A stretch of 64,000 bases of DNA from Salinarimonas soli (GTDB taxonomy: Bacteria; Pseudomonadota; Alphaproteobacteria; Rhizobiales; Beijerinckiaceae): positions 124,001-188,000 of the forward strand of contig NZ_VUOA01000034.1 in the NCBI RefSeq assembly GCF_008386575.1. Reading direction: 5' to 3'. A program made the position numbers and the translations under genes. The notes beneath the pieces are model-generated. The model made no database searches, was not told where the DNA came from, and worked only from the letters and a program-made list of their open reading frames with translations. How positions within the stretch are numbered: the stretch's first letter is position 1; every line of letters begins with the position of its first letter. Positions 25,132-33,189 of this stretch are shown here, one piece after another.

Positions 25132-25215
25132 CGTGGGCACGCACGTTGTGATGACAGCGGCCACGGCCCCGCTTAAGGTGGAGCCGGAGGAGGCCGTACG
25201 ACACAGGAGTCGCCG

Positions 25216-25731
25216 ATGCGACGCGTACTCGCTTGCCTTCTCACCACCGGCTTGACACTCGGGGCGGGGGCCGCCCTCGCCGAAGGTTATCCGGGCGCCG
25301 GGCTTGGCTACAACCGTCCCCTCCGGCACGACCAAGTCGGTGCCCATCCCCGTCTTCCGCCTGACGCCGTCCTGCGGCGCGAGCGCGTGCCGCGCGGCCT
25401 GAGCCGGGGTTATGGCTATGGCTATAGTCACAGCTACGGGTCGTTCTATGCGCCGGCCTTCGTGACCGGCGGGGCGGGCACGATCGTCGAGACGCGCGAG
25501 ATCGCCCCAGAGCCCATGGTGCCCACCATCCCGGCCTCGACCGGCATCCGTCCGGCTCCCGTCGGCCAGCCGACGCTCTACGTGCTGAACGACACGCCCC
25601 GCCGCCCCGATGCGCGCGCCGGGCGCGGGCCGCGCATCGTGCGGGTCGACGCGCCGCTCCTGTCGGAGAACGGGCCGCAGATCGTCCATCTGCGGGTGCC
25701 CCGCGACCGCCCGCGCGCCGTCCGTCGCTGA
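25216..25731 (+). CDS. Hypothetical secreted protein
   Basis: 171 aa with a signal peptide (MRRVLACLLTTGLTLGAGAALA, residues 1-22). The mature protein is basic, Pro/Arg-rich and has a YGYGYSHSYGSFY stretch (about 72-84) that suggests a disordered or surface-associated segment. ACACAGGAG lies about 8 nt upstream of ATG. No family recognised. It converges with rlmB at 3 bp distance. Confidence 0.68.
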   Translation: MRRVLACLLTTGLTLGAGAALAEGYPGAGLGYNRPLRHDQVGAHPRLPPDAVLRRERVPRGLSRGYGYGYSHSYGSFYAPAFVTGGAGTIVETREIAPEPMVPTIPASTGIRPAPVGQPTLYVLNDTPRRPDARAGRGPRIVRVDAPLLSENGPQIVHLRVPRDRPRAVRR

Positions 25732-25734
25732 GCC

Positions 25735-26559
25735 TTACGACGCCTTCAGCTTCCTGGTGACGGCGTAGAGCACGACGGCGGCGGCGTTGGAGACGTTGAG
25801 GCTCTTGATGGCGCCGGGCATGTCGAGCCGGGCGACCACGTCGCAGGTCTCGCGGCTGCGCTGGCGCAGGCCCTTGCCCTCGGCGCCGAGCACGAGGGCC
25901 ACCGGCCGGCGCACGGCGACCGCGTCGAGGTCGGCCTCGCCCTCCGAATCGAGGCCGATCCGCAGGAAGCCCCGCTCGCCGAGGGTCAAGAGCGCGTTGC
26001 CGAGATTGCCCACGACGAGGAAGGGCACGTGCTCCAGGCCGCCCGAGGCCGACTTCGCCAGGACGCCCGTGGCGGCGGGGCTGTGGCGCGCCGTGGTCAC
26101 GATCGCCTCGACCCCGAAGGCCGCGGCCGTGCGCACGATGGCGCCGACATTGTGCGGGTCCGTGATCTGGTCGAGGACGAGGACGAGGGCGTCGTCGGAG
26201 AGCGTGTCGAGCTCGGGCGATGCGAGGGGATCGGCCTCGATGTAGAGGCCCTGGTGCACGGCGTCGGGCCCGAGCAGGCGGGTGATCTCGTCGGGGCGCA
26301 CGATCTCCGGGGCTGGGTCGAGCGCTCCGAGCTCGCCCTCCAGCCGCCGCGCCGAGTTCTCCGTCGCGAGGAAGCGCCGCACCGTGCGCGAGCCGTTGCG
26401 CAGGGCTTCCGTCACGGGGTGCCAGCCATAGATCACGGCGACGCCGCCCGGCAGCTCGGAACGGGGCCCGCGGCGGTCGGGCCGGTGGCCAGGCCGCGAG
26501 GCGTGGTCGGGTCGCCAGGGGCCCTTGCCCCCGCGCCGTCCGGACGGCGGCTTGCCCAT
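25735..26559 (-). CDS. rlmB: 23S rRNA (guanosine-2'-O)-methyltransferase RlmB-like (TrmH/SPOUT)
   Basis: 274 aa. An N-terminal basic Gly/Arg/Pro-rich leader (1-38) precedes the L30e-like substrate-binding domain starting YGWHPVTEALRNG. The SPOUT catalytic domain has LVLDQITDPHNVGAIVRTAAAF (motif 1), LVLGAEGKGLRQRSRE (motif 2) and LNVSNAAAVVLYAV (motif 3) at the C-terminus. RlmB methylates G2251 of 23S rRNA (E. coli numbering). AGGA directly precedes the ATG at 26559. A different TrmH-family target cannot be excluded. Confidence 0.9.
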   Translation of the reverse strand: MGKPPSGRRGGKGPWRPDHASRPGHRPDRRGPRSELPGGVAVIYGWHPVTEALRNGSRTVRRFLATENSARRLEGELGALDPAPEIVRPDEITRLLGPDAVHQGLYIEADPLASPELDTLSDDALVLVLDQITDPHNVGAIVRTAAAFGVEAIVTTARHSPAATGVLAKSASGGLEHVPFLVVGNLGNALLTLGERGFLRIGLDSEGEADLDAVAVRRPVALVLGAEGKGLRQRSRETCDVVARLDMPGAIKSLNVSNAAAVVLYAVTRKLKAS

Positions 26560-26698
26560 TCCTGTCTCCCTCCCATGCTTGCCGTTGCTGTCCGCCGTGG
26601 GGTGCGTCAGACGGCGGCGCGGGTCAAGCGGGGAGCGCCGAGCGGCGGTCCTGGTGCGACGCCCGAGGGAGCGGGTCAGCGGGCGAGACGGTTTCCGG

Positions 26699-26727
26699 TT
26701 GACACCCGGGCGGGCGGTCAGCATAAG
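26699..26727 (+). promoter_or_regulatory. Predicted promoter of the tRNA-Tyr/tRNA-Gly operon
   Basis: A perfect -35 TTGACA (26699-26704), 17-bp spacer and CATAAG (26722-26727). Start of transcription would be near 26734, about 60 bp before tRNA-Tyr. Confidence 0.65.
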
Positions 26728-26796
26728 AGCGCCCGCTGACCCGACGTCCCGACAGGGCGGTCGGGATGAAGCAGCGTTGACGTGTGAAGCGTCAAT

Positions 26797-26881
26797 GGGG
26801 GAATGTCCCGAGCGGCAAAGGGGGCGGACTGTAAATCCGCTGGCTAAGCCTTCGTAGGTTCGAGTCCTACTTCCCCCACCA
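26797..26881 (+). tRNA. tRNA-Tyr (anticodon GTA)
   Basis: Acceptor GGGGGAA/TTCCCCC, anticodon stem-loop GCGGACTGTAAATCCGC with GTA, a long variable arm typical of bacterial tRNA-Tyr, T-arm GTAGGTTCGAGTCCTAC, and CCA encoded at 26879-26881. Confidence 0.95.
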
Positions 26882-26902
26882 CTTCACCTGCGTCTGGATC
26901 GG

Positions 26903-26976
26903 GCGGGTGTAGCTCAATGGTAGAGCAACAGCCTTCCAAGCTGATGACGAGGGTTCGATTCCCTTCACCCGCTCCA
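26903..26976 (+). tRNA. tRNA-Gly (anticodon TCC)
   Basis: Acceptor GCGGGTG/CACCCGC, D-arm AGCTCAATGGTAGAGCA, anticodon loop CTTCCAA with TCC, T-arm GAGGGTTCGATTCCCTT, CCA at 26974-26976. It lies 21 bp behind tRNA-Tyr, so both are co-transcribed. The decayed island starts right after it. Confidence 0.95.
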
Positions 26977-27183
26977 ACACTTTTTGATAGATAGAACGAC
27001 GGGTTGCCTGCACTTCCTGAGGTGGCGGCAGGGAGCCTCCCCGTCTGTCGTACAACGACGGGCCGCCGTTATGCCCTCGTCGGGCGGCGGGTCCGCGTCC
27101 CTGAAATCCACAGGAGGGGGCACGGGACCCCGGTCGGGCAGCGCCGTTCGCCGGCCCTCGTCGGACCGGGCGGCGAGGTACGG

Positions 27184-27454
27184 AGGGATCCCGCGTAACG
27201 ACCCTCTCGAACGCATCGGGATTGCGACCGCTTCGACGCCCGAACTCGGCCGCGGCCGCCACCGCCGCCGCGATGGCCCCCGCCGAGGTGCCGCCGATCG
27301 AACGCAGCCTAAAGCTGGTAGCGATCTCGGCCACCGCGCCCGGGTAGACGATCCCGCTCGTGACGCCGCCCCTCATGACCAGGTCCGCGTCGTACAACCG
27401 CTTCGGGGCCGGCTGCTCGGGAGCTGACCGGCTCCGTCCTCCGCTATCGTCCAT
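27184..27454 (-). pseudogene. Truncated patatin-like phospholipase
   Basis: From ATG 27454 (good GGGAGGA ribosome site) about 90 residues read as a patatin N-terminus: DADLVMRGGVTSGIVYPG contains the oxyanion-hole glycines and GGTSAGAIAAAV the GXSXG nucleophile. After about AFERV (near 27190) homology ends; the frame runs on through unrelated sequence and then antisense through tRNA-Gly. The family normally needs a further 200 or more residues with the catalytic Asp, so this is a 5' fragment. It probably lost its 3' part to insertion or deletion next to the tRNA. Confidence 0.7.
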
Positions 27455-27919
27455 GACCGTTCCTCCCGAAACGCGAGCTGTTCCCGTCCAGAATGTGACA
27501 GGGTGCCCGGACGAGGAACAGCCCGCTCCCGGATCGCACGATCGCCGAGGTGCGGCGACGGAACGGAACCGGGGGCGAGCCGACCGCATGAGGAAGGTCC
27601 GTCGAGCCTCGGCGCGGCGGTCGGCGTCCCGGCTTCGTCCGATCGAAGGTGGCACCTCCGCGACGTACGGTGCTAGCCGCGACCTCGGGGATCCCGGTGT
27701 ATCGCGGTCCCGGTTAGCGGTTCGCCCCGCGTGCAGGCCTGATCGGTGGGTGCCGCCCCCCGCGCGACCGCCCCGGCATCGCGCCGGCCGGGCGCCCGGA
27801 CCGCATGCCGTGGGCTCCCTTTACGCGACCACCGCGAACGACCAGGGATCCGCCCCGGTTTCGGAACGTCGCTGTCCCGGTGCGAGCGCGCCCGCGGCCA
27901 AGACGTCCAGGCAGCGCCC
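27455..27919. other. Non-coding stretch in the decayed island (465 bp)
   Basis: I see no ORF with a ribosome site, no repeat and no recognisable protein fragment here. The minus strand upstream of the patatin fragment (27455-27500) must hold its former promoter. Confidence 0.4.
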
Positions 27920-28252
27920 TCAGGGCTGGTTCCGGAGGCCCTGGGCCGCTGCCATGAAGTCGTAGGCGGCGCAAACTTCCGTTCTGAACAGCCCCCAGGC
28001 CGTCCGCTCGATCGAGAGTCTGACCTCGCGCAGGCGGGCTGGGGGCACCTGCAGCACCAGGACCTGGCCGAATCCCATCACGTTGGTCCGGAACGTGACC
28101 TCGATGCCCTCCGGTGGAAAGCTTCTGTGGAAGCCCTGCGCCCGCGCTTGCTCGACCAGCTGGGTGACGGGGCGGGACTGGTCCTGCCGCAGGATGACCG
28201 TGAGCAGGATGTGGTCGGCCGGCGATCCAGCCGGCGGGGCTGTGGTCGTCAT
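27920..28252 (-). CDS. Hypothetical soluble protein inside the decayed island
   Basis: 110 aa with a very strong AAGGAGGGA site 4-5 nt before ATG 28252, and an intact reading frame. The sequence has DHILLTVILRQDQSRPVTQL (about 13-32), GFGQVLVLQVPPARLREV and AWGLFRTEVCAAYDF. I recall unnamed rhizobial proteins of similar length and pattern, but no domain name. No signal or membrane segment. It is the only intact gene between tRNA-Gly and the creatininase operon. Confidence 0.65.
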   Translation of the reverse strand: MTTTAPPAGSPADHILLTVILRQDQSRPVTQLVEQARAQGFHRSFPPEGIEVTFRTNVMGFGQVLVLQVPPARLREVRLSIERTAWGLFRTEVCAAYDFMAAAQGLRNQP

Positions 28253-28317
28253 GGTCCCTCCTTGCGGTTGCGCGAGCGCTCGATCGGGCTCCGCAGATCC
28301 GGTGGGCACGCCTGGGT

Positions 28318-28879
28318 GTCTGGGAGCGGCGCTCGCCCTTGTGCAGGAGCGAGGGGGCGCGCTTGGCATGGCGTTCCTCGACGGCACCAGCGTGCGCGCG
28401 CACCAGAAGGCGAGTGGAGCCGCCCGAAAGAGGGCCCCCAAGCGCAACGGAACGTACGTGAAGCGCTTGTCCGGTCTCGTGGCGGCTTTGGAACCAAGGC
28501 TTGCGTGATCGCCGACGGCACAGGCCCGGCGGTCGCCTTCACGCTCGCACCGGGGCAGGCTCATGAGCTCCCAACGGCTATCCCTCTGCTGGACGCCGTG
28601 CCGGGCGTGCCGCTGCGGATCGTGGCCGACCGGAGCTACGCGAGCCATACCTCTCGAGAGCACATCCGTGAACGAGGCTCGACCCCTGCTATTCCTGCCA
28701 GGCGCAACGAGGGCCCGCTCGCTTGCCCAGACTGGGCCGACAACGATCGCAACCTCGTCGCGCGCCTCTGGGCGAGACTGAAGGCGCGGCGCGCGGTGGC
28801 GACCCGCTGCGAGACAACAGCGGCATCCTTCATGGGCGTCCTCGGCCTCGCCGCAGCCCTCGACTGGATCAGGCGCTAA
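28318..28879 (+). pseudogene. IS5-family transposase relic (frameshifted, 5' truncated)
   Basis: Two frames together give an IS5-type transposase. The first, up to about 28490, reads MAFLDGTSVRAHQKASGAA with the conserved first-Asp motif and then KRNGTYVKRLSG. After a frameshift near 28480-28490 the second reads FGTKACVIADGTGPAVAFTL, LLDAVPGVPLRIVADRSYAS (second catalytic Asp) and ends LGLAAALDWIRR at 28877-28879. The N-terminal third and the left inverted repeat are missing. It is inactive. Confidence 0.82.
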
Positions 28880-28889
28880 CAGGCCCTAG

Positions 28890-29045
28890 CGCCGGCACTA
28901 CAACACGGTCCGGCCCCAGTCGGCTCTGGGCTACCAGCCACCTGCCCCAGGGGTCACGCTGCGGCTGGCCGCGCAACGCCGACCCGCTCCGCCGGCCACC
29001 GAAACCGTCGAGCAGGCCTCAATCCACTAACATTCCGCTCGGACC
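28890..29045 (+). mobile_element. IS3-family insertion sequence right end (OrfB C-terminus)
   Basis: Bases 28890-29030 encode the last 46 residues of an IS3-type OrfB (RHYNTVRPQSALGYQPPAPG, ending at TAA 29028-29030), and the sequence up to about 29075 looks like the terminal inverted repeat. It abuts the IS5 relic on the left and cuts into the serine hydrolase pseudogene on the right, so it is a relic of nested insertions. Confidence 0.75.
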
Positions 29046-29061
29046 ACCAATTGGGGGCTGG

Positions 29062-29620
29062 TCAGGTGCAGGCCTGCTTCACGAGCGGGTTCGTGGTTAT
29101 CTCGCCGTAGGCGAAGCCGGCGGTATGGCGGAGGAGGTCCTGGATGGTCGGCTGGCGCTCCGCCAGCGCGGCCGCATGGACGATTCGGGTCAGCTCGTTC
29201 GCGGATGGGACGCTCACCTGCCGAGTTTTCAGCTCCGGCCGACATTTCGAGACTGGGTCGGTGAGCTGGATCCGGTCCTCCCCCATGAGCATCATGGCGG
29301 CTGCGGAGGTGAAGGGCTTCGTCATCGAGTGGACGCGAAAAACCGCGTCGTTGGGCATGGCGAGCCCCGATGCACTCGCTATGGGCAACCTTGCCCCAGC
29401 GGGCGATCATGATCCCAGCACCGGGGATCTTCCCCGCGCCGATCTCCCGCTCGAAAGCAGGCCGGATGCGGCCCAGGCGCTCCGAGGCCATGCTCCCGTC
29501 TTCGGGCTGAGCGGTGGCGAGCGCCTGCGCCCAAGCTGGAGCAGAGACGGCCAAGGGAGCCGCGTCGGTGAGGATGCCGAGCGCGACCGCGCAGGCGACC
29601 CATCGTGGCTTCTGCCTCAT
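29062..29620 (-). pseudogene. Serine hydrolase (class C beta-lactamase-like), frameshifted and truncated
   Basis: From ATG 29620 a signal peptide (RWVACAVALGILTDAAPLAV, ending near AWAQA) is followed by ERLGRIRPAFEREIGAGKIPG and GIMIARWGKVAHSE. The frame breaks near 29390-29400 and continues in a second frame as NDAVFRVHSMTKPFTSAAAM, which contains the SXXK nucleophile motif SMTK, then QPTIQDLLRHTAGFAYGE. The reading frame ends at the IS3-type remnant, so the C-terminal 200 residues (with the HTG/KTG-like box) are gone. Confidence 0.8.
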
Positions 29621-29854
29621 GGCGTTTCCCGACGCCGATCTGCGAGTCGGCCTAGAGCGAGAGATCGAAGGTCTTCCGGTTCGTGGGTTCTCCAGCCACA
29701 ACTCACCCTCAGTCCGGTCGCGAATGGGGAGGGGCGATCATGTTGTTCTCGTCATCGAGGTGGCGAAGGAGTCCCGTCGGCGCCCCCCTCGCTCAATCGA
29801 AGCTGTTGGCATAGGATCTGCTTGGGTTTGTCGGCACAGCTTGGGCCGGAGGCG

Positions 29855-30178
29855 ATGACCACGTCGGAATCCATCAGCAGATCCTTCGATGCCCGGCTGA
29901 TGCGGCCGCCGCACATCCTGCCGACGGAGTGCAGTGTCTTCCGCGCTGCCGAGCTCGGCTCTGCGGCCGGCGCCAGGACGACTGCCTTCCCGACCGTCGA
30001 TGCGGGAACTGCGCTGGACGGCCTAGCGCTGCTTGCCGCCAGCGTGCCGGACCTCGCCTGCGGCCCTTCGGCCTTGGACATTCGCGTCGTTCCCGATCTG
30101 CCCATGATGCCTGCGGGCAAGATCCCGCAGGCGGAGCTGATCGCGCAGGCCACCGCCGTTTACGGAGATCGTTCGTGA
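29855..30178 (+). CDS. Short ORF coupled to creatininase; acyl-CoA-ligase-like C-terminus
   Basis: 107 aa, ending VVPDLPMMPAGKIPQAEL, which resembles the C-terminal PxTxxGKIxKxxL motif of AMP-forming acyl-CoA ligases; the first 70 residues resemble nothing I know. Its stop overlaps the GTG start of the creatininase gene (GTGA), which argues that it is translated. It could be the surviving tail of a larger ligase cut by the adjacent decayed island, kept as leader for coupling. Function unknown. Confidence 0.45.
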   Translation: MTTSESISRSFDARLMRPPHILPTECSVFRAAELGSAAGARTTAFPTVDAGTALDGLALLAASVPDLACGPSALDIRVVPDLPMMPAGKIPQAELIAQATAVYGDRS

Positions 30179-30993
30179 GATTCAAATCGCATTGGTGGTG
30201 GGATCATACGTCCCGGGACTTCGCCGGGTTCGACATGGAGCGGGTCGTCACGATCCTGCCTGTCGGTGCCGTGGAGCAGCACGGCCCGCATCTGCCCGTG
30301 AAGGTCGATGCCGCGATCAATGCCGGCATCGTGCAGCGCGCCGTGGAACTGATGGACGCGGATCTGCCCGTGCTCGTGCTGCCCATGATGCCCATCGGCA
30401 AGTCGAACGAGCATCTCGCCTATCCGGGCACGCTGACCTTTTCATACGAGACGCTGGCCAGGATGTGGATCGAACTTGGCGAGAGCGTCCATAGGGCCGG
30501 AGGGCGCCGCCTCATCATCTTCAACGCCCATGGCGGCCAGCCGCAGGTGATCGACATCGTCTGCCGCGAGTTGCGCGTGCGGCACGGCATATTTGCCGTG
30601 AACGCCATGTGGTCGCGGATGATTCCCAAGGGCGATCTCTTCGGCGCAGATGAACTGCGGCACGGCATCCATGCGGGCGAGGTGGAGACGAGCGTGATGC
30701 TCCACCTCCACGGCAATCTCGTCGATATGGAGCACGCGGCCGACTTCGTCCCGCTCTCGGTGCAACTCGATCGGGACGACACGGTGCTGACGCCGGAAGG
30801 CGGCGTCGGCTTCGGCTGGCAAGCCCAAGACCTCCATCCGTCGGGCGTGTGCGGCAACGCCGCGGCGGCCGACGCGCAACGCGGCGGCATCCTGGTCGAC
30901 CGGGCCGCGCAAGCGCTGATCCGTCTCGCCCGGGACGTGGCGGCCTACCCCCTCGACCGAATCCGGCAGGAGACCATGTATGCCAAAGCCTGA
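30175..30993 (+). CDS. Creatininase-family amidohydrolase
   Basis: 272 aa. The metal-binding blocks are GAVEQHGPHLPVKVDAAINA (Glu34, His36, Asp45) and HAGEVETSVML (about 164-174), with NAHGGQPQVIDIV between them, as in creatininase and relatives such as formamide hydrolases and MftE. GTG start: GGAGA is placed 7 nt upstream and the codon overlaps the preceding stop. The ABC importer genes follow directly (42 bp), so the enzyme probably hydrolyses the imported compound, a cyclic or linear amide (inference). Confidence 0.88.
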   Translation: MRFKSHWWWDHTSRDFAGFDMERVVTILPVGAVEQHGPHLPVKVDAAINAGIVQRAVELMDADLPVLVLPMMPIGKSNEHLAYPGTLTFSYETLARMWIELGESVHRAGGRRLIIFNAHGGQPQVIDIVCRELRVRHGIFAVNAMWSRMIPKGDLFGADELRHGIHAGEVETSVMLHLHGNLVDMEHAADFVPLSVQLDRDDTVLTPEGGVGFGWQAQDLHPSGVCGNAAAADAQRGGILVDRAAQALIRLARDVAAYPLDRIRQETMYAKA

Positions 30994-31035
30994 CACCCTC
31001 CAGGGAACCGGTGACCCGCAGGCCTGGGGGCTCGC

Positions 31036-32085
31036 ATGAGCGCGCCTGGATCCTCTCACCTCGTCCTGCGGAACCTCACAGCATCCTATGACGGCGCGGC
31101 GCCCGCTGTCGACGCGCTGACGCTCGACGTCCATCGCGGCGAGCTCGTGTCCCTGCTCGGCCCCTCGGGCTGCGGCAAGACCACCACCTTGCGCATGGTC
31201 GCCGGGCTCGTGAAGCCCGTCTCCGGGGCCATCCTCCTCGCTGGGCGCGACGTCACGCACGTGCCGACCCATCGGCGCGGCATGGGCGTGGTGTTCCAGT
31301 CCTATGCCCTGTTCCCGCACCTGACCGTGATCGAGAATGTCGGCTTCGGCCTGCGCATGCGCCATCTCGGCGCCGCCGAGCGCGCCGCCAAGGCGAACCG
31401 GGTCCTCGAACTGGTCGCCCTTTCGCATCTCGCCGACCGCTATCCCGGCCAGCTTTCGGGCGGGCAGCAGCAGCGCGTCGCCCTGGCACGGGCGCTGGTG
31501 ATCGAGCCCAACGTGCTCCTCCTCGACGAGCCGCTCTCGAACCTCGACGCTCACCTAAGGGCCGACATGCGCACCGAGATCCGGACCCTGCAGCAGCGGC
31601 TTGCCATCACGACGCTCTTCGTGACCCACGATCAGGCGGAGGCGCTCGCCATGTCGGACCGGATCGCGGTGATGAGCGAGGGCAAGCTCGCGGAGGTCGG
31701 CACGCCGGCAGACCTTTGCGACAAGCCGAGCCATCCTTTCACGGCCTCGTTCCTGGGGGCCCGCACGGTCATACCCGGGCGCACGGTCGCCGGGATCTTC
31801 CAGGCCCCGGGCCTCTCCTGCACGGGTGCGCCGATCGACGCCTCCGCCATTGTCCTGCGGGCCGCGCGCCTGCGCCTCGTGGACAAACCTGCCGCGGGCC
31901 CGCTCGCCCTCGGAGGTCTCGTCGCGACCTCTGCCTATCTCGGAGACGTCTACGAGAGCGACGTCGAGACGCCGGCCGGCTTGGTCCGCGTGCTCACCCC
32001 CTCTGACACGCCGCCGCCACCCGTCGGGAGCCGCTGCGGCGTCGAGACCCTGCCCGGCGGCCTGAGCTTCATCACGGCCCCTTGA
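31036..32085 (+). CDS. ABC transporter ATP-binding protein (PotA/AfuC-like)
   Basis: 349 aa. Walker [11 protein letters not shown] (41-50), Q-loop in [14 protein letters not shown], signature [15 protein letters not shown], Walker [17 protein letters not shown] and the switch His in [16 protein letters not shown]-terminal TOBE-like domain (about 250-349) follows, as in the Pot/Afu/Fbp family. It energises the double permease at 33189 and pairs with the binding protein at 32146. Confidence 0.93.
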   Translation: MSAPGSSHLVLRNLTASYDGAAPAVDALTLDVHRGELVSLLGPSGCGKTTTLRMVAGLVKPVSGAILLAGRDVTHVPTHRRGMGVVFQSYALFPHLTVIENVGFGLRMRHLGAAERAAKANRVLELVALSHLADRYPGQLSGGQQQRVALARALVIEPNVLLLDEPLSNLDAHLRADMRTEIRTLQQRLAITTLFVTHDQAEALAMSDRIAVMSEGKLAEVGTPADLCDKPSHPFTASFLGARTVIPGRTVAGIFQAPGLSCTGAPIDASAIVLRAARLRLVDKPAAGPLALGGLVATSAYLGDVYESDVETPAGLVRVLTPSDTPPPPVGSRCGVETLPGGLSFITAP

Positions 32086-32145
32086 GACACGCCTCCCCGC
32101 ACCCGCCCGAGACAAGGCTTACCCCTTCAGACAAGGACTGCTCCC

Positions 32146-33189
32146 ATGACCATCACACGGCGCACGTTTGGCAAGCTCGTCCTCGGAGCAGGCACTCTCG
32201 CTCCCTACCACTTCATTCGGCCTGCGGTCGCGCAGCCCAAGCCCGGCGACGAGCTCGTGGTGGGCATCTGGGGCGGCGCGCAGGAGCGCATCGTCAAGGA
32301 GCATGTCGAAAAGCCCCTCGTGGAGAAGTTCGGCTGCAAGGTCTCCTACGTTCTGGGTGGTACGCCGGAGCGCCGCGCGCGGGCCTATGCGGAGCGCGGC
32401 CGTCCAAGCTTCGACGTGATCTATCTCAACATCTTCGAGAGCCGGCAGGCCGTCAAAGACGGGGTCACGCAGGCCCCGACGGATGCGGTGCCCCAGGCCG
32501 CGAACCTCTACGACATAGCCAAGATCGGCGGCTACGGTGTCGCGTTCAATCCGTGCACGGTCGTCTACGACAAGCGTAAGGCGTCGAAGCCGGTGACCTC
32601 CTGGAAGGACATCTGGAACCCCGAATGGAAGGGCCGCATCGCCTGGCCGTCCTATCCCGGCGCGGAAGGCACCGCCGCTCTGCTGATGGCCGCGAAGATC
32701 TGGGGCGGCGATGAGAAGAACATCGGAGTCGCCTTCGAGAAGATCAAGGAACTGCGCCCCTTCGCGGCGATCCAGGGGAGCCAGGATCAGCTCTTCCAGA
32801 TGTTCGACCAGGGCGTGGCGGACCTGTCCGTCGAGTTCGGCAGCTTCACCCGCAAATACGCCGAGACCCGCAATCCGAACATCGAGATCGCGAACCCGGT
32901 CGAGGGGCAGGCGGTCGCGATGAACGTAGCCTGCATCACGACCGGAAGCAGGAATCAGAAGCTCGCCGAGGAGTGGATCAACCTGCACCTCTCCGAGCCC
33001 TGCATGCTGGCCTATGCCCGCGAGATCTATTACTCGCCGACCGTCAAGGACGTCACCCTGCCGGCGGACCTTAGGGCGAAGCTCCTCGTCGGCGAGGACG
33101 TCGCCAAGCTCGTCGACTTCGATTGGGATACGGTAACCCGCAATCAGGCGGCTTGGTCGAGCCGCTTCAACCGTGAGATCGCCGGCTGA
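32146..33189 (+). CDS. Tat-exported ABC substrate-binding protein (PotD/spermidine-type)
   Basis: 347 aa. A twin-arginine signal TRRTFGKLVLGAGTL (residues 4-18) leads to VGIWGGAQERIV, with ligand-pocket blocks FDVIYLNIFES, YGVAFNPCTVVYDK and TSWKDIWNPEWKGRI typical of group-D extracellular solute-binding proteins (PotD, AfuA-like). Two cysteines could form a disulfide. The stop overlaps the permease start by one base (TGATG). The ligand cannot be read from sequence; polyamine-like or amide compounds are plausible given the creatininase neighbour. Confidence 0.92.
   Translation: MTITRRTFGKLVLGAGTLAPYHFIRPAVAQPKPGDELVVGIWGGAQERIVKEHVEKPLVEKFGCKVSYVLGGTPERRARAYAERGRPSFDVIYLNIFESRQAVKDGVTQAPTDAVPQAANLYDIAKIGGYGVAFNPCTVVYDKRKASKPVTSWKDIWNPEWKGRIAWPSYPGAEGTAALLMAAKIWGGDEKNIGVAFEKIKELRPFAAIQGSQDQLFQMFDQGVADLSVEFGSFTRKYAETRNPNIEIANPVEGQAVAMNVACITTGSRNQKLAEEWINLHLSEPCMLAYAREIYYSPTVKDVTLPADLRAKLLVGEDVAKLVDFDWDTVTRNQAAWSSRFNREIAG

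Noticed and set aside
26867-27183. Continuation of the patatin frame through the tRNA genes
   Set aside because: The segment KGIEPSSSAWKAVALP is the well-known spurious antisense translation of tRNA-Gly, not protein.
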